In this document: positions 1-7,765 of the stretch, piece after piece
Position numbering within the stretch: position 1 is the first letter of the stretch
How the letters are laid out: the number at the start of each line of letters is the position of its first letter
Assembly: GCA_025765595.1 (NCBI GenBank)
Contig: JAIVFH010000635.1
Location: forward strand, 1-11,869
Origin: Obelidium mucronatum
Lineage: Eukaryota > Chytridiomycota > Chytridiomycetes > Chytridiales > Chytriomycetaceae
Length of the DNA: 11,869 nt
Direction of reading: 5' to 3'
The notes under the pieces: model-generated
What the model saw: only the letters and a program-made list of their open reading frames with translations
Told to the model about the DNA's origin: nothing
The model's database searches: none
Translations under genes and position numbers: made by a program

Positions 1-51
1 TTTTTTCACGGGTCCGATTCGCAATTGGCCAACATTGCGCCATCCGACAAT

Positions 52-58
52 TATAAAT
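52..58 (+). promoter_or_regulatory. TATA box of small gene 1
   Basis: TATAAAT lies 80 bp upstream of the ATG at 132. The second array gene has a TATA box at nearly the same distance (84 bp), which supports both. An ATG at 68 is so close to the box that it probably lies upstream of the transcription start. Confidence 0.55.
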
Positions 59-131
59 CCCTACCCATGCGTCTTGATAACGAAAGAATAAGAAACCACT
101 TCAAAAACCCTCAAACCTCAAACATTGAAAT

Positions 132-311
132 ATGCCACACGAGACAAACAGCAGTAACTCTTCCATCAAGTCAGTTATCCAACAAGAACCACCATCATCG
201 CCAACTGAAAGCATTGCTAGTTCTGAGGAACCAAGACGCTACCTCAAAAGACGCGACAACTTCATCTTTAGAACCATCTCGGATGATTTGAGGGTCCCTG
301 ATTCCTATTGA
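132..311 (+). CDS. Small protein of tandem family, copy 1 (59 aa), function unknown
   Basis: I do not recognise this protein. Residues 1-35 are polar and low in complexity, rich in Ser, Glu and Pro. Residues 36-59 form the block shared with the genes at 640 and 1077: a basic LKRRDNF stretch followed by a hydrophobic/acidic segment ending VPDSY at the stop. The ATG at 132 is chosen because it gives the Met-Pro start seen in all three copies and lies 80 bp after a TATA box. A longer frame over the same bases (25-291) lacks the shared block. AATAAA follows the stop by 80 bp. Copy 1 has Asp where copies 2 and 3 have Thr after the KRR triplet. No signal peptide or membrane segment is visible. That it is a gene is well supported by the paralogues; its function is open. 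Confidence 0.78.
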   Translation: MPHETNSSNSSIKSVIQQEPPSSPTESIASSEEPRRYLKRRDNFIFRTISDDLRVPDSY

Positions 312-390
312 ACGCGTCAAAAAGTCGGAATTCGGGATATTTCAGCATTTAATATTTATCAGAACACAACGCATACCACAATATTTTGCC

Positions 391-396
391 AATAAA
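391..396 (+). terminator. Polyadenylation signal AATAAA, small gene 1
   Basis: AATAAA occurs 80 bp after the stop at 311, a normal distance for a eukaryotic 3' UTR. All three array genes have one, at growing distances (80, 106 and 168 bp). Confidence 0.5.
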
Positions 397-555
397 ACGC
401 GTATTTATTTATTGAAGTGATTCCTTGTCGAGAGCGATTAACACGGGGCAATTTCACCATCAAGATTGTCAGGTGATTGTCAGCCGATAAGGACAAACAC
501 GTTTCTGAACAAAAAAAAACAAGGGTTTTTATCCTTATCTTTATCGTGTCGTTAG

Positions 556-562
556 TATAAAA
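556..562 (+). promoter_or_regulatory. TATA box of small gene 2
   Basis: TATAAAA lies 84 bp upstream of the ATG at 640, matching the layout of small gene 1. The leader between them is rich in pyrimidines and then A, with an A9 run at 603-611. Confidence 0.6.
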
Positions 563-639
563 CGGACGCGATTTCCGCTCTAGCTCTTCTTCTTCACCAA
601 CCAAAAAAAAACACGTCTTCCCCCAAACAAATTCTACCC

Positions 640-804
640 ATGCCATCCGAAACGCAGTCAACTACGTCTTCTACAAAACCGTCTTCAGAATCCTCTGCAC
701 CGTCTTCTCCATCCACAGAATCTACGAAACGTGAACTCAAAAGAAGAACCAACTTTATTTTCAAGACTATTTCAGAAGATCTGATGATACCTGATTCTTT
801 TTAA
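640..804 (+). CDS. Small protein of tandem family, copy 2 (54 aa), function unknown
   Basis: This is an unrecognised protein. Residues 1-30 are almost wholly Ser, Thr, Pro and Glu and look disordered. Residues 31-54 carry the family block, with LKRRTNF at 33-39, a possible amphipathic helix through FKTISEDL, and the PDSF end. It shares 17 of 24 block residues with copy 1 and 18 of 24 with copy 3, and conservation runs exactly to the stop codon in all three, which argues for coding. The start is the first ATG after the TATA box at 556 and gives Met-Pro. A basic patch followed by an amphipathic C-terminus could suit a peptide that docks on a partner protein, but that is a guess. Confidence 0.8.
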   Translation: MPSETQSTTSSTKPSSESSAPSSPSTESTKRELKRRTNFIFKTISEDLMIPDSF

Positions 805-909
805 AATCATCAGTGCACCTTTCAACGGGAATGCCCACAAACTTACGAGTACCCATGTTCTTGCTCTTGCGCGTAAATTAATACTTCAGTTCTTTTTGTG
901 TAATATTTC

Positions 910-915
910 AATAAA
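910..915 (+). terminator. Polyadenylation signal AATAAA, small gene 2
   Basis: AATAAA sits 106 bp after the stop at 804, inside an AT-rich stretch. Confidence 0.5.
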
Positions 916-988
916 TTAATACATGTACTATATTCGCGTGTGTGAAAATCGTTTTGTGCCACGCATAATTTGCGGTCTGGGTCGTCAA

Positions 989-995
989 GATAAGG
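989..995 (+). promoter_or_regulatory. Possible degenerate TATA element of small gene 3
   Basis: GATAAGG lies 88 bp before the ATG at 1077, where copies 1 and 2 have their TATA boxes. The flanks also resemble copy 2 (gtcgt before the element, gacg soon after it). The match to TATA is poor, so this rests on position only. Confidence 0.25.
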
Positions 996-1020
996 GATGA
1001 CGTGCAACAAAAGTTGAAAA

Positions 1021-1021
<1 letters not shown>

Positions 1022-1057
<36 letters not shown>
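1022..1057 (+). repeat. Uninterrupted A36 tract in the leader of small gene 3
   Basis: Thirty-six consecutive A residues end 19 bp before the start codon. The equivalent place in copy 2 has only A9 (603-611). It lies upstream of the coding frame on the same strand, so it is not the poly(A) tail of a retroposed mRNA of this gene. The exact length in the assembly should be treated as uncertain. Confidence 0.9.
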
Positions 1058-1059
<2 letters not shown>

Positions 1060-1076
1060 CCAAACCCAACACTTCG

Positions 1077-1253
1077 ATGCCTGCACCAAGCAACATTGTC
1101 GCCTCCAGCGAATCGACAGTCGACAAGACTCTCGTCATGAAACAAAGCCCCACCTCAACTGTCGAAGCCTCAAAGACGAGGGAACTCAAGCGCCGAACCA
1201 ACTTTGTCTTGAAAACTCTGGCTGAAGACTTGACTATTCCGGAATCATTCTAG
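1077..1253 (+). CDS. Small protein of tandem family, copy 3 (58 aa), function unknown
   Basis: This is the third member of the array and is unrecognised. Residues 1-34 are polar and rich in Ser, Thr and Val. Residues 35-58 are the family block: LKRRTNF at 37-43, then a Leu-richer segment, ending IPESF. Differences from copy 2 in the block are conservative (I/V, F/L, I/L, S/A, D/E) except M/T, which fits purifying selection on a real protein. The ATG at 1077 gives the Met-Pro start common to all copies. A frame open upstream to 1002 would translate the A36 tract as poly-lysine and is rejected. The promoter is less clear than for copies 1 and 2. Confidence 0.8.
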   Translation: MPAPSNIVASSESTVDKTLVMKQSPTSTVEASKTRELKRRTNFVLKTLAEDLTIPESF

Positions 1254-1420
1254 TTTTCAAAAAAAAAAGAAACTGCTTACTTTTGGGGCTGTTGCCCTCT
1301 CTGTTATTGACGTTATATTGTCGTTTTTTTTAAACCCCCTTATTATAAGTCTCACCATTTATTTCGTACGTATTAGCATCTTTGTTAGCCTTCCATTCTA
1401 TTATTGTAATCTGCTGAATT

Positions 1421-1426
1421 AATAAA
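1421..1426 (+). terminator. Polyadenylation signal AATAAA, small gene 3
   Basis: AATAAA is 168 bp after the stop at 1253. The 295-bp spacer from 1254 to 1548 also holds an A15 tract (1464-1478) and an A7 run (1481-1487) just ahead of the next small frame. Confidence 0.4.
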
Positions 1427-1548
1427 CACTGCATTTAATCGCAAGCTTTTGTGTCTCTCATTTAAAAAAAAAAAAAAAGGAAAAAAAGAACCAAGCCAAT
1501 TTAATCTCTTCCCAAAAGACACAATCATTTCCAACTTCCAAACAGCAA

Positions 1549-1773
1549 ATGAACCGATCTCTTCCCATCGCGTCTGTTCGAGTCCATTTCGACGTTCTGA
1601 AGCATCAAGACAACCGGCTGATTCGGACTTTGGCTGGCCCAACAACACAAAGTCCGCATTCATCACTATTATCGCCAAGCGCGGCTGCCGTGGTCGAAAG
1701 TGAAGACATTGGGGGAAGTGGAGTTTCACTGAGTCTTCCTCCAAAAGTTGCGAAATGGAGGCAGAAACAGTGA
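1549..1773 (+). CDS. Possible small protein (74 aa), unrecognised
   Basis: This frame has a mixed, protein-like composition: an N-terminal stretch rich in Val, His, Arg and Leu, a Ser/Ala-rich middle, and a basic C-terminus ending KWRQKQ. It does not carry the C-terminal block of the three genes upstream, so it is not a clear fourth copy. Its setting resembles theirs: same strand, an A-rich run about 70-85 bp ahead (1464-1487), a pyrimidine- and A-rich leader, and AATAAA 190 bp after the stop. A longer frame on the opposite strand (1385-1900) contains a poly-Phe stretch from the A-run and looks less likely. I see no known domain. It may be a real small gene or a chance frame. Confidence 0.4.
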   Translation: MNRSLPIASVRVHFDVLKHQDNRLIRTLAGPTTQSPHSSLLSPSAAAVVESEDIGGSGVSLSLPPKVAKWRQKQ

Positions 1774-1963
1774 CTGTGTTCCGCTTTAATTGAGGAGAGC
1801 AGTATCCATCTCCATCATAGCCATCTCCACTTTCAAATACGAACCTCATCAGCAAATACATCAGCATTTCTCCAAAAAAAGTATTTCTATCTATATCCAT
1901 CTGTTCAAATACAAGTTTAAGATGCTGGCATCTTACTCAGACTTTCTGAAAAGAATCATCATG

Positions 1964-1969
1964 AATAAA
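1964..1969 (+). terminator. AATAAA in the convergent spacer
   Basis: This AATAAA follows the 74-aa frame by 190 bp and lies 45 bp from the stop of the convergent ABC transporter gene. It is the best candidate 3' signal for the plus-strand frame. No clear AATAAA is seen for the ABC gene on the minus strand here. Confidence 0.35.
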
Positions 1970-2013
1970 ATAACAATTATCCCCTTATAGGTATATATTA
2001 TTCTATCCGCAAA

Positions 2014-5000
2014 TTAACGAGTAGTAGCTTCATAGTGCTCTTTGGCAATTTCTCTGATGACAGCGGCATTCGCCACACCCGTCGCCTCCACCATCTCACC
2101 GAAAATAGAACTTTGCTTTCGACAACAACAAATGAGGTTCCTCAAACTCGGCCACTCTCCCATGCTCCAACACCAAAATCCTATCAAAAGCCGCGATAGT
2201 ATTCAATCGATGCGCGATACTAATCACAGTCGCGTTCTTGAAATAAGTCTTCATGGACTCTTGAATTCTCAAATCAGATTCCGCGTCAACAGAAGAAGTA
2301 GCTTCATCCATAATCAGAATCTTTGATTTCTCCAAAAGGACTTTGGCGAGGACACAAGAGTTGGCGTTGCCCAGCAGACAAGTTGGCGCCGCCTTCCGTG
2401 ATGGGGGATTCGAGTTTTTCAGAGAGACTTGAAATATATTCCTTCATTCCACAGCATTCCAAAGCGTACCAGATGTCGTCGTCAGTGTATTTGGAGGTGG
2501 GGTCCATATTGGTTCGGACTGTTCCGTCAAATAGGATTGGGTTCTGTGGTATCATTTGGATTCCGCTACGCAGTTTCTTGAGACCAATAGGTCGCAATGT
2601 CTGGGATATTTTTTTAGATGGATCAGAGGAATAACAAGCAAGAAAAACAAATACAAAGCAACTAACCTTCTCCATCAATCGCAATCGACCCTTTACTCGC
2701 TTCCATCAATCTGAAAAAGGCGTCCATCAAAGTCGACTTTCCAGACCCCGTTCTTCCAACAACACCAATTTTCTCACCAGCCCGGAATAGAAAGCGAAAT
2801 GTCATTGATGACAAGGTTTTCGGGACGATGATTCATAAGCGATCGTCAAACGCTTGATTTCAACAGATCCCGCGGAAGGCCAACCATCGAGTTTTCCAGT
2901 CCTTGGGTAAAACGCGTTGGGCTTCGGCTGGGAGTTTGTGAGCGTAGTGGTTCAATCTTTCTACAGAAACCATCTATTTAAAATAATAATAAAAAATGAT
3001 GGAAATCAGTTGCAGTCATACCCATTTTTATGCAATTGTATAAAAAACTTACACTGGCTTCGAACTCTGCAATTAAAATCAACATGGCATTGATGGAGGA
3101 ACTAAAGTGCGTGATTTGAGTCAAAGAGAGACCCACCAACTGGTACGGAATAACATTGGAAGCACCCAACAACACAATCGATAAAATAATCAAGGATCCA
3201 ATCATATCCAATCGGAAGGAAATCCAGAGCATCGCATGTCTATAAAGGAGGGTGGACAGATTCGCCTTGTCAAGAGCCACCAGTTGTTTGGAGATGAAGG
3301 CGGGTTGGCTTCCATACGCCAGAATCGTCGGAATACCAGTCAAAGATTCGGAGACGTGGGCTGCCAATGGGGACGCCATAATGGAGCTGAGTCTTTTGAG
3401 TTCTCGATAAGATGTACGGAAGAAGCGGAACATGTAGTAGACGCAAACAAGTAAGAACACGCAAATAGCTGGAGCAATTACGTTAGAATTCGACTTTTGG
3501 TGTCTGAGTAACAACGAAAACTTACGAATCACATGCCAGGCGGAAATGCAAGTGACGATAACACTGATAAAAAAAATATGAGCGAGGCTTTAAAAAGATT
3601 GCAACTTACATTCCAATCGTACTGTAAAGGTTCGCAATCATATTGGTGAAAACCATTCCAATTCCAAAATCTAAACTTCGAACATCAGTCGTCATTCTGT
3701 TTAGAATACGACCGATTGGTTGTGCATCATAGAAAGACATTGGCGCATGCATTAATCCTTGTAAGGCTTTGTCATGGAAGTAGTTTGAGCCACGGATACA
3801 AATATAAATCGTCAAGACAAACATAACCACTATAGAGAGAAATTTAGAAAACCAGTTTTTAAAAAAAACCAAAGTACTCAACTATTTAGAATAGAATCTC
3901 CTGCAGCCAATCCACTGTAGATGTAAAGATAAACTTTATCATCGGAAAATCCCCAATAATTAGCTGTCCACGCCGACAAAGTCAACTGTTGGACAACGTA
4001 AATGGCGATCAAAACGAAAACAGCAACAAGTTCAATAGCGATCCAGTGGGTTCCGATGGCATTCATGAAAGACATGTACGTGGCTCCTGAAACCGCACCC
4101 TGTAATTTTTCGGTGCTTAGTAAATACTCCTCCGTTGAAGCAATAATGGAAACTCACGGTAAGGCGATCTTCAGCTTCAGCATCTTCTTCAGGACCACCT
4201 TCGTTCAATTTCACATCGTTGGCTTTTTTGACAACAGCCCCTTTGACATCCCCGGTCGCCTCCTCCTCCTCATCGATATGATAATCCTTCATAGTTTCAA
4301 AGAGCTTTCCATTTACATCTGCCATCAACTCTTGGAATGTTCCGTTCTGCACAATCTTTGCACCATCCATCACAATAACCTGATCAACATCTGGAAGAAT
4401 GTGCAAGAGGTGAGTGGCAATAACCACAGTTTTTGATTTCATCAATGTTCCCTTGATTGCGTTTTGGAAAACGGCTTTCCCAACGTGAGCATCGAGAGCC
4501 GAAAGCGGGTCATCCAAAACGTATACATCCGGGTTTCGTGAAATTGCGCGAGCAAGCGCGATTCTTGCCTTCTGACCACCACTGAGATTGATACCCTTTT
4601 CTCCGATTTGGGTCTTGATACCTCCAGAGAAAGAGTTCAAGTCTTTTGCGAGAGAACATGCTTCGACGGCAGATTGAATACGATGCTTGACAGTCTCATC
4701 AAGGAGGGTAATGTTGTCCTCGATGGTTCCGGAAATAATCCATGGCTCTTGAGGACAGTATGCGACGGATCCGGAGATGGTAGCATCGCCTTCAGTCTTT
4801 CTCATTCCTCCTGTAATGGCGGAGAGTAAAGAACTCTTTCCGGATCCAGTGGCTCCAACGACAGCGACGAGGGAACCGGCTTTGATGGACAGAGATACAG
4901 CATCCAACTTGAAGATATCAGTTTCGATGTTCGCTTCTGGTGCAGTGAGTTCAACATCGTGGCTTTTGGCGGATGGTTTTTCAACCGAGGGTTCTCGAAC

Positions 5001-6383
5001 AACTGCTTCCCAAGAAAATGAGGCGTTATCAAATTGAATAGCTGGTGATGCCGCAGAATACTGTCGAATAGTTGGTGCGTCTGTTGGATAAGTTTCTGGG
5101 GCCAACAAAAAGGCTGCAAGACGTTTGTACGAAACGGCAAACTGAACAAACGTCCTAAATGCATATTTGTTGAGTATCAAAAGCTTCAAAGAAAATCTCA
5201 AAGACAATAACTCACAGGACGATATGTGGCAACATTCCAGAGATCCCAATCAGCGACATGAGGAAACTCAACGATGGGAAAATAACTTCACTCTTCATTT
5301 CGTTACCAAGAGCTCCAAACGCAATGAAAGTCAACGGCGCAGTCAAGTTCTGCTGCATAATCAAACAACCAATGACAAGAACAAAACCAAAAATCAGTTT
5401 GTAGAGCGCAGTGATCTGTTCTTTACGGGCAGCCTGGATCTTGGATTCCACGTGTTCCTCTTCGGCATTGTACTTGACAACTTTGACACCATACAGAAAC
5501 TCTCGAAGAACTGTCGTACGTTTGTCCATTGCTCCCATATAGGCGCCCATTGCTTTCCCAACGATAGGTGCAAAAAGAGCAGTCAAGAGACCAAAACCCA
5601 AAAATACTCCCGCAGCGACGGCGGTGGATTTTCCCAAAAAGTTGGACACAAAGTACAAGGCAAATCCAAGTTGGATAGGCATCGCCCACGCCTTGTTGAT
5701 GACATCGATGAAATCAAGAACTGTTGCAGTATCAGAGCCAACAAGAGTGTTGATTTTTCCTGCTGGAAACTCTTGCCTTGACTTTGACGATAGACGAAGA
5801 GACTTTTGATAGAGAGCATTTGTGATGGCAGCTTTCAAGCGAGCTTGAAGAACGACGCTAATAGATGAGGATGTTGTATGCGAGATGGAAATGACCAAGT
5901 TCATTCCAAACATGAGCAGACCAAGGACGTAGCCGTTGTTGATGAAAGCAGTCCCACCATTGAGGAATGTAAGAATTTGACCAATCATCAAACTGCTGGA
6001 GAGAGTGAGAGCAACGTAAACCGCTTGGCAAAGGGCATCGATCAGGACAAATGGCAAAACATGCGGCAGGAGGGTGGATAAAAAGCCAACTTTGGGCTTG
6101 TTTCCAGCAACTGCGTCTGATGTCTGAGCAACGTAGCGATCGAGCCAGTGAATCGAATGCGACGCTTGCTCTTTGGTGGAGAGGAGAGGAAGGTCCTGAA
6201 GAAGAAATGATTACTTTTCGGGATCTGTAGTATTGAGTGCCATCACTAATCCCATACCTCTTCTGCCAATGGTTTCTTTGACCCAATCTTCAACAAAGGA
6301 GTGATCCATCCCACCGTTGCAAACGAGAATGGGTTCCACGATATATGGACTGCCTCAGAAGATGCGACAGCTTCGGATTTCAT
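2014..6383 (-). CDS. ABCC/MRP-type ABC transporter, nine exons, about 1293 aa
   Basis: Likely an ATP-driven membrane exporter of conjugates or drugs; the substrate cannot be read from sequence. Exons: 6383-6258, 6195-5216, 5154-4158, 4099-3883, 3829-3610, 3563-3526, 3468-3053, 2973-2667, 2600-2014. The N-terminus has the ABCC lead-in [15 protein letters not shown] and no TMD0, so it is a short, MRP4-like form. TMD1 covers about 85-370. NBD1 has Walker A GATGSGKS (469-476), signature LSGGQ (559-563) and Walker B YVLDDP (580-585), with Asp for the catalytic Glu as usual in ABCC NBD1. TMD2 covers about 705-1000. NBD2 has GRTGSGKS (about 1070), LSAGQ (1173-1177), ILIMDEA (1193-1199) and an AHRL H-loop. 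The two halves are therefore asymmetric. NBD2 contains six extra-base frame breaks; exons 1-7 have none. With each extra base discounted, splice phases and motifs all agree. Confidence 0.9.
2101..2913 (-). other. Cluster of six +1 frame breaks in NBD2 of the ABC gene
   Basis: In coding order the breaks lie at about 2890-2913, 2818-2838, 2781-2786, 2588-2591, 2349-2353 and 2101-2106. Each is one extra base and each can be placed in a run of two to four identical bases. Protein similarity to ABCC NBD2 resumes at once in the new frame every time, and Walker A, signature, Walker B and H-loop residues are intact. Splice phase is consistent only if exactly three extra bases lie in exon 8 and three in exon 9. 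No in-frame substitution to a stop was seen. Confidence 0.85.
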
Positions 6384-6497
6384 CTTTCTTTTTTTCTGAT
6401 TGCCAAAAGTGGCGCTTTCACTTTAATGCGTCCAGCCACAAATTTGGCAAATATCGTGGGCCGCGAGCGCAAGCCCACCAGATCTTCACACCATGAA

Positions 6498-6504
6498 TTT
6501 TATA
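6498..6504 (-). promoter_or_regulatory. Possible TATA box of the ABC transporter gene
   Basis: On the minus strand TATAAAA lies about 115 bp before the ATG at 6383, in the 144-bp spacer behind the hydrolase gene. An ATG at 6494 opens only a two-codon frame and lies too close to the box to be transcribed. Confidence 0.45.
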
Positions 6505-6527
6505 GTAATTGCAACGAAAACACACCA

Positions 6528-7744
6528 CTACAACTTTGAAGCCGTGCTACATCTTTCAAAAATCCAAGTAGTGTAATCCGAAATAATTGACTGCTGAACT
6601 GTGGATTCATTGTGAACTGCAGAATAAATCAAATAAGAAAACGTTTTGTATATCAGTATAATGCGCAAAAAAAAAACTCACGTTCATGCCCCAGCTTCAA
6701 ATCAGCCGCAAACTCAAAGTACTTCTTGTCACTAGACCCAATCTTTGAAAACAACTCACTCGATCCCGTTGCAATCGTCAATCTGTCGCTTTGGTTGTGG
6801 TACATGATGAGCGGGAACTTGAAATCGCCAGCAGCAGCAGTGATTTCATCGATTCCGTCAAACATGTCTTTGGCAAGTTGAACGCTAATGAGTCCATGAT
6901 TCAAAGGATCTTTAAGGTACTCCACAATGCGGTCTTCACTGCTGTTTATACCCATGATATCCAGTTCATTTGCTTGAGTGACTTTGGGGACAAAACTACC
7001 CAAACTTCGAACAGCCCACAACACTGGCGCGCTTGGAGGAGCACCGGCTTTGATTGCAGGTGATTGAGAAATAATTCCACTCAAGTTTTGAATTTTCGAT
7101 CCGTGGTTCTTGGCGAAGAGCAGAGCCAACAGTCCGCCCATAGACTGTCCATACTGAAAATAAAGTGATGAATATTTTTTAGGGGGTAAAGGGTCCGTCC
7201 TTCACAACCAACATACCGCAAACGTGGGAAGACTTTTTGGAACACCTTCCACGTCGATATTATACAACTGAAGCATATCGAGGTGAACTTGCAGGAAGGA
7301 TCCGCAGTAGCCAGGAACTCCGTCCTTGTTGCTCTTCAAAGTGCGGCCGTGACCTCTCCAGTCCATTGAACGAACAAGAATTCCAGCTTGTGTGTACTTT
7401 TGGAAGTAAGCCTGGTGAAAGAAGTTTTAAGTCAGGTTCTGAAACCAATTTGACAGTTAGATGCTCAACATGAGGCACATACATCATATCGTTCGCAGTG
7501 TTCTCCGAGCCCATGGAAGTATAAAAGTTGAGCCTTCACTTCGCCAGTTGGCTGGTCGCTCAAACGTTGGGTGATTAGAAATGCTTGTAAAGACACCTCT
7601 CAGTCTCAGCATTTGGGTGATTACCTTCCAGATGCGGTAGTAGATCTTGTGGCCATCTGAGCTGGACTCAAAGTACGCTCCTGGTGCTTTATCTGTTGCA
7701 ATATCGAAGGCGTCTTTGGCGATGCTCTTTGCATTAATGGTCAT
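6528..7744 (-). CDS. Monoglyceride-lipase-type alpha/beta hydrolase, five exons, 314 aa
   Basis: A serine hydrolase of the monoacylglycerol lipase / lysophospholipase family (serine aminopeptidase S33, Hydrolase_4), expected to cleave the ester of monoacylglycerols. Exons: 7744-7625, 7551-7483, 7411-7217, 7153-6682, 6616-6528. HGLGEH (53-58) is the oxyanion-side motif. The nucleophile is Ser132 in GQSMG; Asp251 (QSDRLT) and His284 (GHELHNE, split by the last intron) complete the triad. The length fits the family (about 300-315 aa), there is no signal peptide or membrane anchor, and no frame break. The ATG at 7744 is the first in frame and lies only 21 bp after the BBS1 stop, so its promoter must lie within BBS1 coding sequence. 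Substrate choice within the family (monoglyceride, lysophospholipid or other ester) is inferred. Confidence 0.92.
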
Positions 7745-7765
7745 TTTTTTTAAGGCACACAAGGG

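Larger units (their letters stand above)
312..639. other. Spacer between small genes 1 and 2
   Basis: This 328-bp stretch holds the copy 1 3' UTR with its AATAAA, then the copy 2 promoter and leader. Two A9 runs occur (511-519 and 603-611), the second just before the copy 2 start codon. I see no further gene; the reverse-strand frame over it has no supporting feature. Confidence 0.6.
52..1426 (+). repeat. Tandem array of three diverged small-gene cassettes
   Basis: Three units in the same orientation each run from a promoter-like region through an A-rich leader and a 54-59 codon frame to an AATAAA. The units are about 345, 360 and 440 bp. The proteins agree in a 24-residue C-terminal block (encoded at 237-308, 730-801 and 1179-1250) and in starting Met-Pro, while their N-terminal halves are unalignable and rich in Ser and Thr. 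In the block, copies 2 and 3 share 18 of 24 residues, copies 1 and 2 share 17, and copies 1 and 3 share 12. Tandem duplication followed by divergence under selection for the C-terminus is the simplest reading. Confidence 0.75.

Noticed and set aside
25..291. 88-codon frame overlapping small gene 1
   Set aside because: It lacks the conserved C-terminal block, begins upstream of the TATA box and is in a different frame from the supported 59-codon gene.
1022..1057. A36 tract as the tail of a retroposed element
   Set aside because: The coding sequence lies downstream of the tract on the same strand, the wrong order for a retroposed mRNA, and no target-site duplication was seen.
843..1201. Two reverse-strand frames with long poly-Phe
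   Set aside because: They are products of the A36 tract read on the other strand and run through the supported small gene 3.
1385..1900. 171-codon reverse-strand frame
   Set aside because: It includes a poly-Phe run from the A15 tract, has no recognisable domain, and overlaps a plus-strand frame with a better layout. Not excluded, but unsupported.
2101..2913. Programmed +1 frameshifting in NBD2
   Set aside because: The six sites share no slippery motif or fixed link to a stop codon, and six programmed shifts in one domain would be without precedent in fungi.
3469..3525. Read-through of this 57-nt segment as coding
   Set aside because: The frame is open, but GTAAGT, a TCTAACG branch-like site and CCAG are all present, and splicing joins HVI to PICVFLL, fitting the ABCC transmembrane helix; retention inserts a polar stretch in the membrane.
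5167..5781. 204-codon plus-strand frame
   Set aside because: It is antisense to well-supported ABC exon 2 and part of its intron, is compositionally odd and has no domain.
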